Positions 9,888 through 19,021 of a stretch of DNA of 64,000 nucleotides are shown here, piece by piece. The translations under genes and the position numbers were made by a program. Numbering within the stretch: position 1 is the stretch's first letter; each line of letters opens with the position of its first letter. The notes beneath the pieces are model-generated. The model was not told the origin of the DNA and did not search any database. It worked only from the letters and a program-made list of their open reading frames with translations. Source of the DNA: Arachidicoccus soli. GTDB lineage: Bacteria; Bacteroidota; Bacteroidia; Chitinophagales; Chitinophagaceae. The DNA lies in assembly GCF_003600625.1 (NCBI RefSeq), contig NZ_CP032489.1:124001-188000 (forward strand). Reading direction: 5' to 3'.

Positions 9888-10364
9888 ATGATTAGAAAAA
9901 TATTGATTGCATTATTAATTGTATTTATTGCTATACAGTTTTTTCACCCCGCAAAAAATATTTCTACAATGCCTAATTCAAATGCCATCTCATTACATTA
10001 TGCGGTTTCGGATAGTGTGCAAGCAGTTCTGAAAGCGGCTTGCAACGATTGCCATACCAACAACACACGCTACCCTTGGTATAATAATATTCAGCCGACC
10101 ACCTGGTATTTGGCCAAGCATGTGAAGGATGGAAAAAGGCATCTGAATTTCGATGAATTTTATGCATATAGCTTTAAAAAGCAAGCACATAAATTAGACG
10201 AAGTTGCAAAAGAGATTAAGAAAGATGGTATGCCTTTGACATCTTATAATTTAATTCATACAGATGCAAGATTATCTGTTGCGCAGAAAAATCTACTCAT
10301 TAATTGGGCAGAAAATTTGAGTAAAGAAATTAAAGCTAAGGATACTACGGCTTTGCGCAAATAG
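9888..10364 (+). CDS. Haem-binding domain protein
   Basis: A 158-residue protein with one N-terminal membrane anchor or signal segment (ILIALLIVFIAIQFF) and a periplasmic domain with a single CxxCH haem-attachment motif (C52, C55, H56) followed by TRYPWYNNIQP. This is the small Haem_bd family (PF14376) common in Bacteroidota. It may act as an electron carrier or sensor; the actual partner is unknown. It is convergent with the leftward cytochrome c maturation genes, which fits its need for covalent haem attachment. Confidence 0.82.
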   Translation: MIRKILIALLIVFIAIQFFHPAKNISTMPNSNAISLHYAVSDSVQAVLKAACNDCHTNNTRYPWYNNIQPTTWYLAKHVKDGKRHLNFDEFYAYSFKKQAHKLDEVAKEIKKDGMPLTSYNLIHTDARLSVAQKNLLINWAENLSKEIKAKDTTALRK

Positions 10365-10371
10365 AAAGCTT

Positions 10372-10620
10372 TTAAGGATTGGGGTTGGGATTTTCATTCT
10401 TTACAATAAATTGCTCCCGTTTATACCATCTGTATCCAATATAGAATAAAAGACAAAGTGGAATGGTCATCAGGTATAAGATGCCTTTATTTAGCCCGGT
10501 TGCTGGACCGTCGCCCAATTGTTGTGCTGTCTTAGTACACAAAGCGCATTGTGCAAATGTTTGAGTGAATGTACATAAAGTAAGCAATACAATTAATACA
10601 ATATTTTTTAGCGGTTTCAT
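10372..10620 (-). CDS. Small CxxC membrane protein beside ccmF
   Basis: An 82-residue protein with a cleavable signal (TLCTFTQTFAQ), a CALC pair just after the cut site, a short loop, one membrane helix (YLMTIPLCLLFYIGYRWY) and a polar tail ending in NPNPNP. I do not recognise a characterised family. Its place 52 bp downstream of ccmF, same strand, suggests a part in cytochrome c maturation, for example thiol handling or a CcmD/CcmH-like helper. That role is inferred only. Confidence 0.65.
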   Translation of the reverse strand: MKPLKNIVLIVLLTLCTFTQTFAQCALCTKTAQQLGDGPATGLNKGILYLMTIPLCLLFYIGYRWYKREQFIVKNENPNPNP

Positions 10621-10672
10621 CTTTATAGCTCTTTTAAATTAAAAGATTAAATGTATGTATTAGACAATAAAA

Positions 10673-13138
10673 TTAAGTGGTAATCTCTTTGCCGATTCTT
10701 AATTTTCGCACACCTTGATAAACACTCATCCAGAATCCAATTACCATCACTATTACTCCCATCCATAATATACCAATAAATGGAAACTCTATTACCTTAA
10801 GGGTAAGTGCATCATTTAAAGAATTACTTTCTTTTACGCCTATCTCCAGCCTTCCGTCTTTGTCACTGAGTACTTTATTGAATTTTATAACCAAGCCTTG
10901 CGCCATCACGGTATCAGGAATTACTTTGGCTTCATCTTTTTTTATCATCACCATTGGAGTAGCGGGAAATTTACTGCCTTCTTTTGAAATTACTGTCATA
11001 TCCAATGTCATCAGCATTTCATCAGGAGTAATAGTGGGATACTTCGAATTGGGTTTATTGATGTCCACTTTATTTAAAACCAGCATACCATTGGAATAAA
11101 AGGTCGTATCGCCTACTTTTATCTCAGATGCTCTGAAAGTTGTTGTATCAGAGCCTTGTTTTTGCCAGGAACTTACATAAGCGTAAATATCCTTGTTCCA
11201 AAAATGCTTTGAATTAGGTGTGGCACCAAAGCCTTCCGCTTGGCGATTATTTTTTAACCAATAAGGATGAAGGGTAAACTCTTTTTTTGTTTTTTTATCT
11301 TGAAAGTGAATGGTAAAAACACGTTGTTTGGCACGCGTATTCATAGAGTCACCTACAAATGTTACCATATATTTTCCCATATCGATTGGAAGACCTCTAA
11401 AAAGAGTAATGTTTTCTGCAGGATCCTCCGTTTTCGTTTTTTCAAATAAAGGAATACCGGTAGTATTTTTACTAAGTATATGTTTTTTACTGGAAGATAA
11501 AAGTACGCCCAAAAGCACCATGCCAAACCCAATATGTGCTACTGAAGCACCTACTGTTTTTATCTTTCCGCGTAATACTAAAAATACATAACTAATGTTG
11601 CCGATAATAGCATAGAATGCTGAGAAGACAGCTATGTAAATGGCTATTAAAAAACCCTCCCCATGTTCTGTATAATCGATTTTTACAATTGAACAAAATA
11701 TAATTGTTACGACGAAAGCAATAATTGTCGGTAAGAGTAGTTTGCTTTTTAAATAAGCTTTTGTGGTGTCTTTGTATTTTAAATACTGTCCGAAAGCAGT
11801 TAAAGCACCTATCACAAAAACGATAAAAATTTGTACTTGATTGTAAGAAAATAACACATCTTCTGGCTGTGCTATTTTAGTTCCGAATATTTTATTGAAG
11901 ACTGGTATAGAGGTTTTTCCAATAATAATAATACCTGCCAAAAATAGAATTAATGAACCAATAAACATCCAGAATTCCCGACTGTACAAGCTTTCTTCTT
12001 TTTTGATGGTAGGCATATCTTTCTTCCTGAGAAAAAACAAAACCATCGCTGGAATGAAGAATATCAATATAAAAGATATAAGCTGCACGCTCATATCTGC
12101 ACCTGTAAATGCATGTACAGAAGTATCACCTAAAACGCCACTTCTTGTTAAATAAGTTGAATAAAGTACAAGGCTAAAGGATAGTATATAAAAAAGATAA
12201 GTTGTCTTAAGTGAGTATTTGGAATTCTTAAAAATAAGGTTGGTGTGCAATCCGGCTACCATTATTATCCAGGGCACCAGCGATGCGTTTTCTACCGGAT
12301 CCCAAGCCCAATAACCTCCAAAGTTGAGACTTTCGTAAGCCCATGCAGCACCCATCATTATACCTAACCCTAAAACGCCTCCGGAAAATGCGGCCCAAGA
12401 AATGGAATATTTTGTCCAACTATGATCTTTGTTGGTCAAACCGGCGAAAGCATAAGCAAATGGTACAATCGTTGAGGCAAAACCTAAGAACAAAATAGGG
12501 GGGTGTATCACCATCCAATAATTTTGCAGTGTAGTATTGAGCCCTTGACCATCTCTTAAAAATTGTAGATAATTTTGTTTAAATAGTCCCGTTGCCTGAT
12601 CTATGAAAATAGGTGCATTATCCAATATTCCTTTCTGCCGCATTAGCAAGAATGGGTCGCTACCAATCTTGAATCCAAAAACATATACACCGATAATCAT
12701 CGTCGCCAAACAAAATTGTGCAAAGCTGATAACAGTCATTACCGGGGCTTCCCATTTTTTTGCACGAATCATCAGAACGCAACCAAGCACACAGTTCCAG
12801 AAAGTCCATAACAAGAAACTACCTTCTTGTCCTTCCCATAAACAGCTGAAAATATATTCGGGTTGCAGTGTTTTGTCACTGTGATCCCAAGCGTAGAAAT
12901 ATTCGAAAAGATTGTGCGATAGTATGAAATAAATACAGGCAATGGTGGTAATTACAGCTACAACTTCTATGATGAATGCAGTTCTTGCAACTCTCAACCA
13001 GCTCTTTTTTTCTTCTGGAAGTACGGCCTTGTTAGATTTGTAAAATGCAATAGTAGCGATAAGTGTTATTATCAGCGAAACTATGCTTGCAAGGTGTCCC
13101 AGTTCTCCAGGGATTAAATGCTCACCTGTATATGTCAT
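10673..13138 (-). CDS. ccmF: Cytochrome c maturation haem lyase, CcmF/CcsA type
   Basis: An 821-residue polytopic membrane protein of the haem-handling family that ligates haem to apocytochrome c. It starts with several membrane helices and carries the tryptophan-rich WWD signature in GGYWAWDPVENASLVPW, followed by further helices and, around residues 560-780, a large extracytoplasmic domain before a last helix. The same pattern is seen in CcmF (System I). It lies downstream of ccmE on the same strand (69-bp gap), so the two probably form one transcript. No ccmA, B, C or H is in the window. Confidence 0.88.
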   Translation of the reverse strand: MTYTGEHLIPGELGHLASIVSLIITLIATIAFYKSNKAVLPEEKKSWLRVARTAFIIEVVAVITTIACIYFILSHNLFEYFYAWDHSDKTLQPEYIFSCLWEGQEGSFLLWTFWNCVLGCVLMIRAKKWEAPVMTVISFAQFCLATMIIGVYVFGFKIGSDPFLLMRQKGILDNAPIFIDQATGLFKQNYLQFLRDGQGLNTTLQNYWMVIHPPILFLGFASTIVPFAYAFAGLTNKDHSWTKYSISWAAFSGGVLGLGIMMGAAWAYESLNFGGYWAWDPVENASLVPWIIMVAGLHTNLIFKNSKYSLKTTYLFYILSFSLVLYSTYLTRSGVLGDTSVHAFTGADMSVQLISFILIFFIPAMVLFFLRKKDMPTIKKEESLYSREFWMFIGSLILFLAGIIIIGKTSIPVFNKIFGTKIAQPEDVLFSYNQVQIFIVFVIGALTAFGQYLKYKDTTKAYLKSKLLLPTIIAFVVTIIFCSIVKIDYTEHGEGFLIAIYIAVFSAFYAIIGNISYVFLVLRGKIKTVGASVAHIGFGMVLLGVLLSSSKKHILSKNTTGIPLFEKTKTEDPAENITLFRGLPIDMGKYMVTFVGDSMNTRAKQRVFTIHFQDKKTKKEFTLHPYWLKNNRQAEGFGATPNSKHFWNKDIYAYVSSWQKQGSDTTTFRASEIKVGDTTFYSNGMLVLNKVDINKPNSKYPTITPDEMLMTLDMTVISKEGSKFPATPMVMIKKDEAKVIPDTVMAQGLVIKFNKVLSDKDGRLEIGVKESNSLNDALTLKVIEFPFIGILWMGVIVMVIGFWMSVYQGVRKLRIGKEITT

Positions 13139-13207
13139 ATCAATGTATGCTTACGAATTGAAAAATAGAGATGTTTTATTCGATGAAATCACGCAATAAA
13201 ACATAGG

Positions 13208-13630
13208 TTATAAAACAGCCTTAGCACTTAAACTTTCCTTAATTGCATTCGGGTTGTCTTTATATTTCGACGGACATTTAAGCAGTATTCCACTTTGTTC
13301 TTTTATTTGAAAAACGCCATTTTGATCCATTTTTCCTTTCAATACAATACGTTCAGACTTCTCCATATCCGTAGGTTTTTCGAAATAATAAGCCACATTC
13401 ATTTTATTGCCTAAGGTATCTTCTACCTGAAATGTTAAGTAGTTCGGATTTCTTATCGGATCGTATTTAACCGTTTGCTTATCTAATTTAGCAATTACAG
13501 TAACAGTTTTACCCATTTTTGCTTTAGCAGAAGCCACTGTCTCATAAGTAGAAAAACTGCCCAATTGGCTAATCAACAAGGCTATTACAACAGCAATCGC
13601 CACCAGTGCCACAATATGTAATTTTTTCAT
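13208..13630 (-). CDS. ccmE: Cytochrome c maturation haem chaperone, CXXXY type
   Basis: A 140-residue CcmE-like protein: one N-terminal membrane anchor (IVALVAIAVVIALLISQL) and a periplasmic OB-fold that carries haem to CcmF. Classical CcmE binds haem through the His of an HXXXY motif. Here the matching segment reads LLKCPSKYKD, with Cys119 and Tyr123, a CXXXY variant like that described in archaea and some deltaproteobacteria. No His is available at that site. It is the first gene of the leftward ccmE-ccmF group. Confidence 0.85.
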   Translation of the reverse strand: MKKLHIVALVAIAVVIALLISQLGSFSTYETVASAKAKMGKTVTVIAKLDKQTVKYDPIRNPNYLTFQVEDTLGNKMNVAYYFEKPTDMEKSERIVLKGKMDQNGVFQIKEQSGILLKCPSKYKDNPNAIKESLSAKAVL

Positions 13631-13840
13631 TCCAAATAGTTTTGTTTGAAAGGTGTCGCGAAGGTACGTTAAAAATAGAGTGGAAAACTATTGCCTTCGT
13701 TAAAAATTGGGTATAAAGTAGTTCTTCTTTAAGCATAAAAAAATAATCCTTGGCTTGTTTTTTGATTATATGTAATAAAAAATTATTTGTAAAATATTGA
13801 AATAAAGTGTATCATTAAATTCTTAAGAAAAATTCCTTAC

Positions 13841-15067
13841 ATGAAGAGTATAATTAAGTGGCTAAGGACGCATTCGTCTAACATCGTTAACAGCATTGCA
13901 TTTTATCCGGCTATAATTGCTTGTATTTTTTTGTTGCTTTCTTGGGCAATGTTGGAAATGGATTTTTCTACATTTGGTAAAGAGCTAAAAGGAACACTTG
14001 ATTGGTTGTCATTAAGAGATGCTTCAACTGCAAGAACAATTGTTTCTACTATTCTTGCTGGTCTCATCTCTCTTACGGTTTTTAGTTTTTCGATGGTAAT
14101 GATTGTACTCAATCAGGCGGCTTCCCAAATGAGCAATCGTATTCTGAACAGTATGATTGAAAATCGTTTTCAGCAATTTGTTTTAGGGTTTTACATAGGC
14201 ACTATTGTGTATGCCTTATTCTTGTTAAGCACCATTAGAGATACTAATACAGGTATTTATGTGCCGGCATTGAGTATTTATCTGCTTATTATTTTTACGG
14301 TTATAAATATTTTCCTCTTTATCTATTTTTTGGACTATGTCACCAAAACGGTAAAATTTGAAACAATTATCAGGCGCGTGAAAGAAAGTACTTTAGATGG
14401 AATGAAAAATGTTTTCATTGCAGAAAAAGAAGAGAAAATAAATTGCGAAAAATTACCAAAGATGGAAATAGCTTCGCAGACATCTGGCTATTTTCAGGGG
14501 TTTGAAAGAGGCAGAATGGTTGAAATTGCAAAAGAAAATGATATTATTATTGATTTTGTGCATGAAATTGGCACTTATATCTTGGAAGGTTGTATAATAT
14601 GTAATGTTTACAATCAAAATAGTGTAAATAATACCCTTAAAAATGAAATAACTTCTCTCTGCGATTTCTTTATTGGAGAACCTATAAATCGCAATCCTAA
14701 CTATGGGTTTAGGCATTTGAGCGAAGTAGCCATTAAGGCGCTTAGCCGGGCAATTAATGATCCTGCAACAGCAGTTTTGAGTCTGAATGCTTTGTCTGAA
14801 TTATTTGCATTCCGATTGCATCATTGCCGCCCAACAGTATTAAAAGATAATGAAGGGAACCCAAGGGTGCAACTAAATACGCTCAGTTTTTCTGAACTTT
14901 TTGAATTGTGCATTCTTCCTGTCTGGGATTATGGTCGTTATGACCGATATATTCAGAAAGCATTGCTCGGTCAGATACATCAATTATTGGCATTAACTAA
15001 AAATGAGAACAATATTTTGATGATGAATAAATTGCTTATTGAAGTAAGAAACAAAATAGATAAATGA
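13841..15067 (+). CDS. DUF2254 membrane protein
   Basis: A 408-residue protein matching DUF2254: four membrane helices in the first ~170 residues (IAFYPAIIACIFLLLSWAML, LISLTVFSFSMVMIVL and two more) and a cytoplasmic remainder with the conserved ALSRAINDPATAVLSL segment. The family is widespread in bacteria without an established function. It has its own ~210-bp upstream gap and precedes an ABC permease gene by 85 bp. Confidence 0.8.
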   Translation: MKSIIKWLRTHSSNIVNSIAFYPAIIACIFLLLSWAMLEMDFSTFGKELKGTLDWLSLRDASTARTIVSTILAGLISLTVFSFSMVMIVLNQAASQMSNRILNSMIENRFQQFVLGFYIGTIVYALFLLSTIRDTNTGIYVPALSIYLLIIFTVINIFLFIYFLDYVTKTVKFETIIRRVKESTLDGMKNVFIAEKEEKINCEKLPKMEIASQTSGYFQGFERGRMVEIAKENDIIIDFVHEIGTYILEGCIICNVYNQNSVNNTLKNEITSLCDFFIGEPINRNPNYGFRHLSEVAIKALSRAINDPATAVLSLNALSELFAFRLHHCRPTVLKDNEGNPRVQLNTLSFSELFELCILPVWDYGRYDRYIQKALLGQIHQLLALTKNENNILMMNKLLIEVRNKIDK

Positions 15068-15152
15068 TTGTGATTTTGTTTTTTGAAAATTTTTATTGAT
15101 TGTAACACTTCTACATTTTCTCATTTTGCAATGATTCAATTATCTTCACTTT

Positions 15153-16232
15153 ATGAAAGAAAACAGAGAAGGAAGTCGATCTATATTTAAGCGCCTTTTA
15201 AAAAACAAAGGAGCTTTCTTAGGATTGATTATTATTTCCCTTTCAATATTTATCTCTGTTTTTGCTTATTTCTTAGCGCCCGATAACTCACCAAATTGCA
15301 ATCGTATGATCCCAGAGATTGCCAATCAAAGACCCGGTTTTACTATGGAATTTCTCCGGTTGAAAAAGGAGCGCCATTCTACAAATAATTCTTTTTTCAA
15401 CACCTTATTATTTGGGCAGGAAAGCAATACTCAGCTGATTCCTATTATTGCCAATGAAAAAAATGATTCGGGTTATGTAATTAAAAAATATATTGATGAA
15501 GGCGTAAGTGAAACATTGTTTTTCCCGTTTGATAAAATAATGCAACCAGCGATTGGCAAGCAAACTTTTTATTTGGGAACAGACAAATTTGGCCGAGATA
15601 TTTTGAGTCGAATTTTATTGGGTACGCGTGTAAGCCTTGCTGTAGGCTTAATTGCTGTTTTGCTTTCACTCACTGTAGGTGTTTTCTTGGGCGCAGTGGC
15701 AGGATATTTTGGTGGTCGTGTAGATGATTTTGTATTGTGGCTCATTAATGTAGTCTGGTCGATACCCACGCTATTATTGGTTTTTGCTATTACCTTGGCA
15801 TTGGGAAAAGGGTTTTGGCAAGTGTTTGTGGCAGTTGGTCTCACACTTTGGGTAAGTGTGGCTCGACTGGTACGCGGACAAGTTTTGGCACTAAAAAAGC
15901 TCGAATATGTTGAAGCTGCTAAAGTGCTGGGTTTTAGCCACACAAGAACAATTATAAAACATATACTTCCTAATATTCTTGGACCGGTAATGGTGATTGC
16001 TGCCAGCAATTTTGCTTCAGCAATTGTGATAGAAGCAGGTTTAAGTTTTCTTGGGCTTGGCGTACAACCACCTCAACCCAGTTGGGGATTGATGATAAAA
16101 GAAAACTATAATTTTATTATTACCAATAATCCAATGTTAGCACTTACTCCTGGTATCGCAATTATGTTGTTGGTACTGGCTTTTAATCTTCTCGGCAACG
16201 GCTTGCGCGATGCGACTGATGTAACAGAATAA
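15153..16232 (+). CDS. ABC transporter permease, OppC/DppC type
   Basis: A 359-residue inner-membrane permease of peptide/nickel-type importers. It starts with the N-terminal OppC helix (GAFLGLIIISLSIFISVFAYFLAP), then an unusually long ~95-residue extracytoplasmic segment, then five more helices. The EAA loop that contacts the ATPase reads EAAKVLGFSHTRTIIKHILPN. No partner OppB, substrate-binding protein or ATPase is encoded nearby, so it probably works with subunits from elsewhere. A long hairpin (16238-16283) follows. Confidence 0.87.
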   Translation: MKENREGSRSIFKRLLKNKGAFLGLIIISLSIFISVFAYFLAPDNSPNCNRMIPEIANQRPGFTMEFLRLKKERHSTNNSFFNTLLFGQESNTQLIPIIANEKNDSGYVIKKYIDEGVSETLFFPFDKIMQPAIGKQTFYLGTDKFGRDILSRILLGTRVSLAVGLIAVLLSLTVGVFLGAVAGYFGGRVDDFVLWLINVVWSIPTLLLVFAITLALGKGFWQVFVAVGLTLWVSVARLVRGQVLALKKLEYVEAAKVLGFSHTRTIIKHILPNILGPVMVIAASNFASAIVIEAGLSFLGLGVQPPQPSWGLMIKENYNFIITNNPMLALTPGIAIMLLVLAFNLLGNGLRDATDVTE

Positions 16233-16237
16233 AATAG

Positions 16238-16283
16238 ATTCCTTAAGAGATGAGGTAGAATCATACATCTTCTCTTAAGGAAT
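16238..16283. terminator. Shared hairpin between convergent genes
   Basis: A 13-bp perfect inverted repeat, ATTCCTTAAGAGA (16238-16250) against TCTCTTAAGGAAT (16271-16283), lies between the permease and the convergent VWA gene. It likely serves both directions, although T-runs are weak. Confidence 0.65.
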
Positions 16284-16301
16284 GTAAATCAAAATACGCA
16301 T

Positions 16302-18275
16302 CTATTTCCCAGAGGAATATTGTTTTTCGGTCGCATTATGGGAGGGATGATGGTAGATTAGAACATGTGGTTGATAATTGTTCACTGCTTCATTACCTTT
16401 TAAATCTTTAGCAGTCTTTACCAATTGTAAAAAGGCCGTTCTGTAACCTTCACTGTCCTTGCCTTTTGCATTTTCTGCTAGTTTTATAACATTCGAATAG
16501 TTTGCATTTTGTTTAAAAGCAGATTCTTTTAGTAGCATACCAAATTCAGCTACGGCTGCAGCAAAACGAAAATCTTGGCTGCAATTTTCCAATGGAGTAA
16601 TTTTGTTTTCAACGACTTTGGTCATCAATTTGCTTTTGTTTCCTTTTGGTGTTTTGTAACGCAATTTTACAGTGAGCAACTCATCTTTTGCAGGACTATT
16701 TTCAAGAATATTTTTTTGATATTTTAATGGGTCGATATTTTTGAGTAAAGTATCTTTTACTCCTGTTGGAATAATTTCGTAAAAAGCAGTAACGGTGTGC
16801 CCCGAACCCATATCTCCCGCATCTTTTTTATCATTATTAAAATCTTCACTTTTTAAAAGACGATCTTCATAGCCCACAAGGCGATAGGCTTGTACGAATT
16901 GTGGATTAAACTCTATTTGCAGTTTTACATCTTTTGCCACTGTGAATAATGTGCCGCCAAATTCATTCAACAACACCTTTCTTGCTTCTTGTACATTATC
17001 GATATAGGCATAATTACCATTGCCTTTATCAGCGAGAATTTCCATTTTGCTGTCTTTGTAATTGCCCATTCCGAAGCCGAGTACGGTTAAGAAAATACCG
17101 GAATTTCTTTTGGATTTGATCAATTTTTCCAATTCCTTATCACTCGACATTCCTACATTAAAATCTCCATCAGTAGAAAGAATAATCCGGTTATTACCAT
17201 TCTTTTTAAAATTTTCTGATGCAATTTCATAAGCTTTTTCAATGCCACCTGCGCCATTGGTAGAGCCACTTGCCATTAAACTGTTGAGCACATCTTTGAT
17301 TTTTATTTTATTTTCTCCGGAAGTAGAAGGCAAGGCTACGCCTGCATTTCCGGCATAAGTCACAATTGCTACATGATCTTCTGGCCGCAATTGATCCGTC
17401 AATAGTTTTAAGGAGGAAATTAATAAGGGTAATTTATTTTGGCTGGACATTGACCCGGAAACATCTATCAAAAATACCAGATTACTTGGGGGTAAATTTT
17501 CAGTTGCAACTTTTTCTGCCTGCAAAGCAATTTGTACCAATTGATGTTGATGGTTCCAAGGTGCATTCGACACTTGTGTGATAATATTTACGGGATTTTT
17601 ACCAGTTGGTTGCGGATAATTATATGCAAAATAATTAATCATTTCTTCCACTCTTACAGCATCTGTTGGCGGGAGGTTTCCTGTATTGATGAATCTGCGA
17701 ATATTACTATAACTTGCTGCATCTACATCGATTGAGAAGGTGGAAAGTGGGGTGGTTCGGGCATATTTGAAAGAATTTTCGGCAAGGTCCGCATAACGCT
17801 CATCATTTTGTTGAGGACTTGGATAGAAGTATTGATTTGAATTTGCAACCAGCCCCGCAACGCGCCCTTTTAGTGATTGATTAATGCTTTGCATAGGTAT
17901 TGACATTGTTTTTCTATTATATATGAGTGCCGCTTTTGCCTGCGCCACGTAACCTACAGCGACTACATCAAATAAAGAATCTGAAGTAAGATTGAGTTCG
18001 ACATTAAGTATTTTATTTTTTCCAATCAATACTTCTTTAGATAGATAACCTACCGCGGAAAAGCTTAGATATTTTCTATTTTGCGGGATCTGGATTGAGT
18101 AGTTTCCGGTATTATTTGTAATCGTGGTTGTAGAGGCTGGAATTGATTTGACAAGTACACCTGAAATGGCTTTCCCATTTTTATCAGTAACCCTTCCACT
18201 AATAATTTTATTTGATTTTGAGGCGAAGCTAAGGCAAGTAAAAATTACCGCTACGACTATAATTAAATTTTTCAT
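16302..18275 (-). CDS. VWA domain protein with SusC-like motifs (YfbK family)
   Basis: A 657-residue secreted or anchored protein. Order: signal peptide (about 1-19), a CarboxypepD_reg beta-sandwich (about 24-95), a SusC-like stretch with DVVAVGYV (103-110) and LKGRVAGL (135-142), the YfbK-type region N-terminal to VWA (about 165-255), a VWA domain with intact MIDAS (DVSGSMS, D271), and a C-terminal DUF3520-like domain to the end. VWA domains bind protein partners through a metal. It is divergent from the sigma/anti-sigma pair, whose second member carries the same two SusC-like motifs, so the three genes may act together at the envelope. Confidence 0.82.
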   Translation of the reverse strand: MKNLIIVVAVIFTCLSFASKSNKIISGRVTDKNGKAISGVLVKSIPASTTTITNNTGNYSIQIPQNRKYLSFSAVGYLSKEVLIGKNKILNVELNLTSDSLFDVVAVGYVAQAKAALIYNRKTMSIPMQSINQSLKGRVAGLVANSNQYFYPSPQQNDERYADLAENSFKYARTTPLSTFSIDVDAASYSNIRRFINTGNLPPTDAVRVEEMINYFAYNYPQPTGKNPVNIITQVSNAPWNHQHQLVQIALQAEKVATENLPPSNLVFLIDVSGSMSSQNKLPLLISSLKLLTDQLRPEDHVAIVTYAGNAGVALPSTSGENKIKIKDVLNSLMASGSTNGAGGIEKAYEIASENFKKNGNNRIILSTDGDFNVGMSSDKELEKLIKSKRNSGIFLTVLGFGMGNYKDSKMEILADKGNGNYAYIDNVQEARKVLLNEFGGTLFTVAKDVKLQIEFNPQFVQAYRLVGYEDRLLKSEDFNNDKKDAGDMGSGHTVTAFYEIIPTGVKDTLLKNIDPLKYQKNILENSPAKDELLTVKLRYKTPKGNKSKLMTKVVENKITPLENCSQDFRFAAAVAEFGMLLKESAFKQNANYSNVIKLAENAKGKDSEGYRTAFLQLVKTAKDLKGNEAVNNYQPHVLIYHHPSHNATEKQYSSGK

Positions 18276-18442
18276 ATATGTTGAGATTTAATGTGTAAGA
18301 AATAATGTTTCTTGCTTATGATGCAATAACTTTTCTTATTGCATAGATGATCGTAAAATATTTTAAGAAGAGTAAAAAGGAAATAATCGAAGTCAAAGTC
18401 TTTTCATTTTTTCAATTATACATTACCTTGTGCAGGTCTTTT

Positions 18443-19021
18443 ATGCAATTTGTAAAATCTACATTTCAACAAGGATCAGCGACGGATAATGAGTTGATTG
18501 CTTTATACAAAAAATCGGCTGATACACAAGTATTGGCAGTTTTGTACGAGCGATATATGGCGTTGGTGTTTGGTGTTTGTCTGAAATATTTGAAAGACGA
18601 AGAAGAAAGCAAGGATGCTGTTATGCAGATCTATGAAAGCTTAACAGATAAATTGTTGCGGCATGAAGTGCAGAATTTTAAAAGTTGGTTACATGTACTT
18701 ACCAAGAACTTTTGCCTGATGGAATTGCGCAAGACATCGAAACACCAAACAATTTCACTGGACGAAGGTTTTATGCAATTTGATGCGGAACTGCATCATG
18801 AAAATAGTATAGAGAAAGAGATACAATTTTCTATTTTGGAAAAATGTTTGGAGTTGCTAAACGAAGAGCAGAAAAAAACAGTGCAATTATTCTATTTAGA
18901 AGAGAAATGTTACAAAGAAGTAGCAGCGCAGACGGGCTATCAAATTGACAAAGTGCGCAGCTATATTCAAAATGGAAAGCGAAATTTAAAAATTTGTATG
19001 GAGAAAGATAGTGGTGAATAA
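18443..19021 (+). CDS. ECF-type RNA polymerase sigma factor
   Basis: A ~192-residue sigma-70 family protein. Region 2 runs through YERYMALVFGVCLKYLKDEEESKDAV, and region 4 through LNEEQKKTVQLFYLEEKCYKEVAAQTGY with an HTH near the C-terminus. It should direct RNA polymerase to a small regulon. The frame is open back to 18347; I prefer the ATG at 18443 (QFVKSTFQQG), which gives the usual ECF length. Its stop overlaps the start of the next gene, the arrangement expected for a sigma factor with its antagonist. Confidence 0.85.
   Translation: MQFVKSTFQQGSATDNELIALYKKSADTQVLAVLYERYMALVFGVCLKYLKDEEESKDAVMQIYESLTDKLLRHEVQNFKSWLHVLTKNFCLMELRKTSKHQTISLDEGFMQFDAELHHENSIEKEIQFSILEKCLELLNEEQKKTVQLFYLEEKCYKEVAAQTGYQIDKVRSYIQNGKRNLKICMEKDSGE

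Noticed and set aside
15569-16009. 146-codon frame antisense to the OppC-type permease
   Set aside because: Ser/Thr/Lys-rich shadow product of the membrane helices on the other strand.
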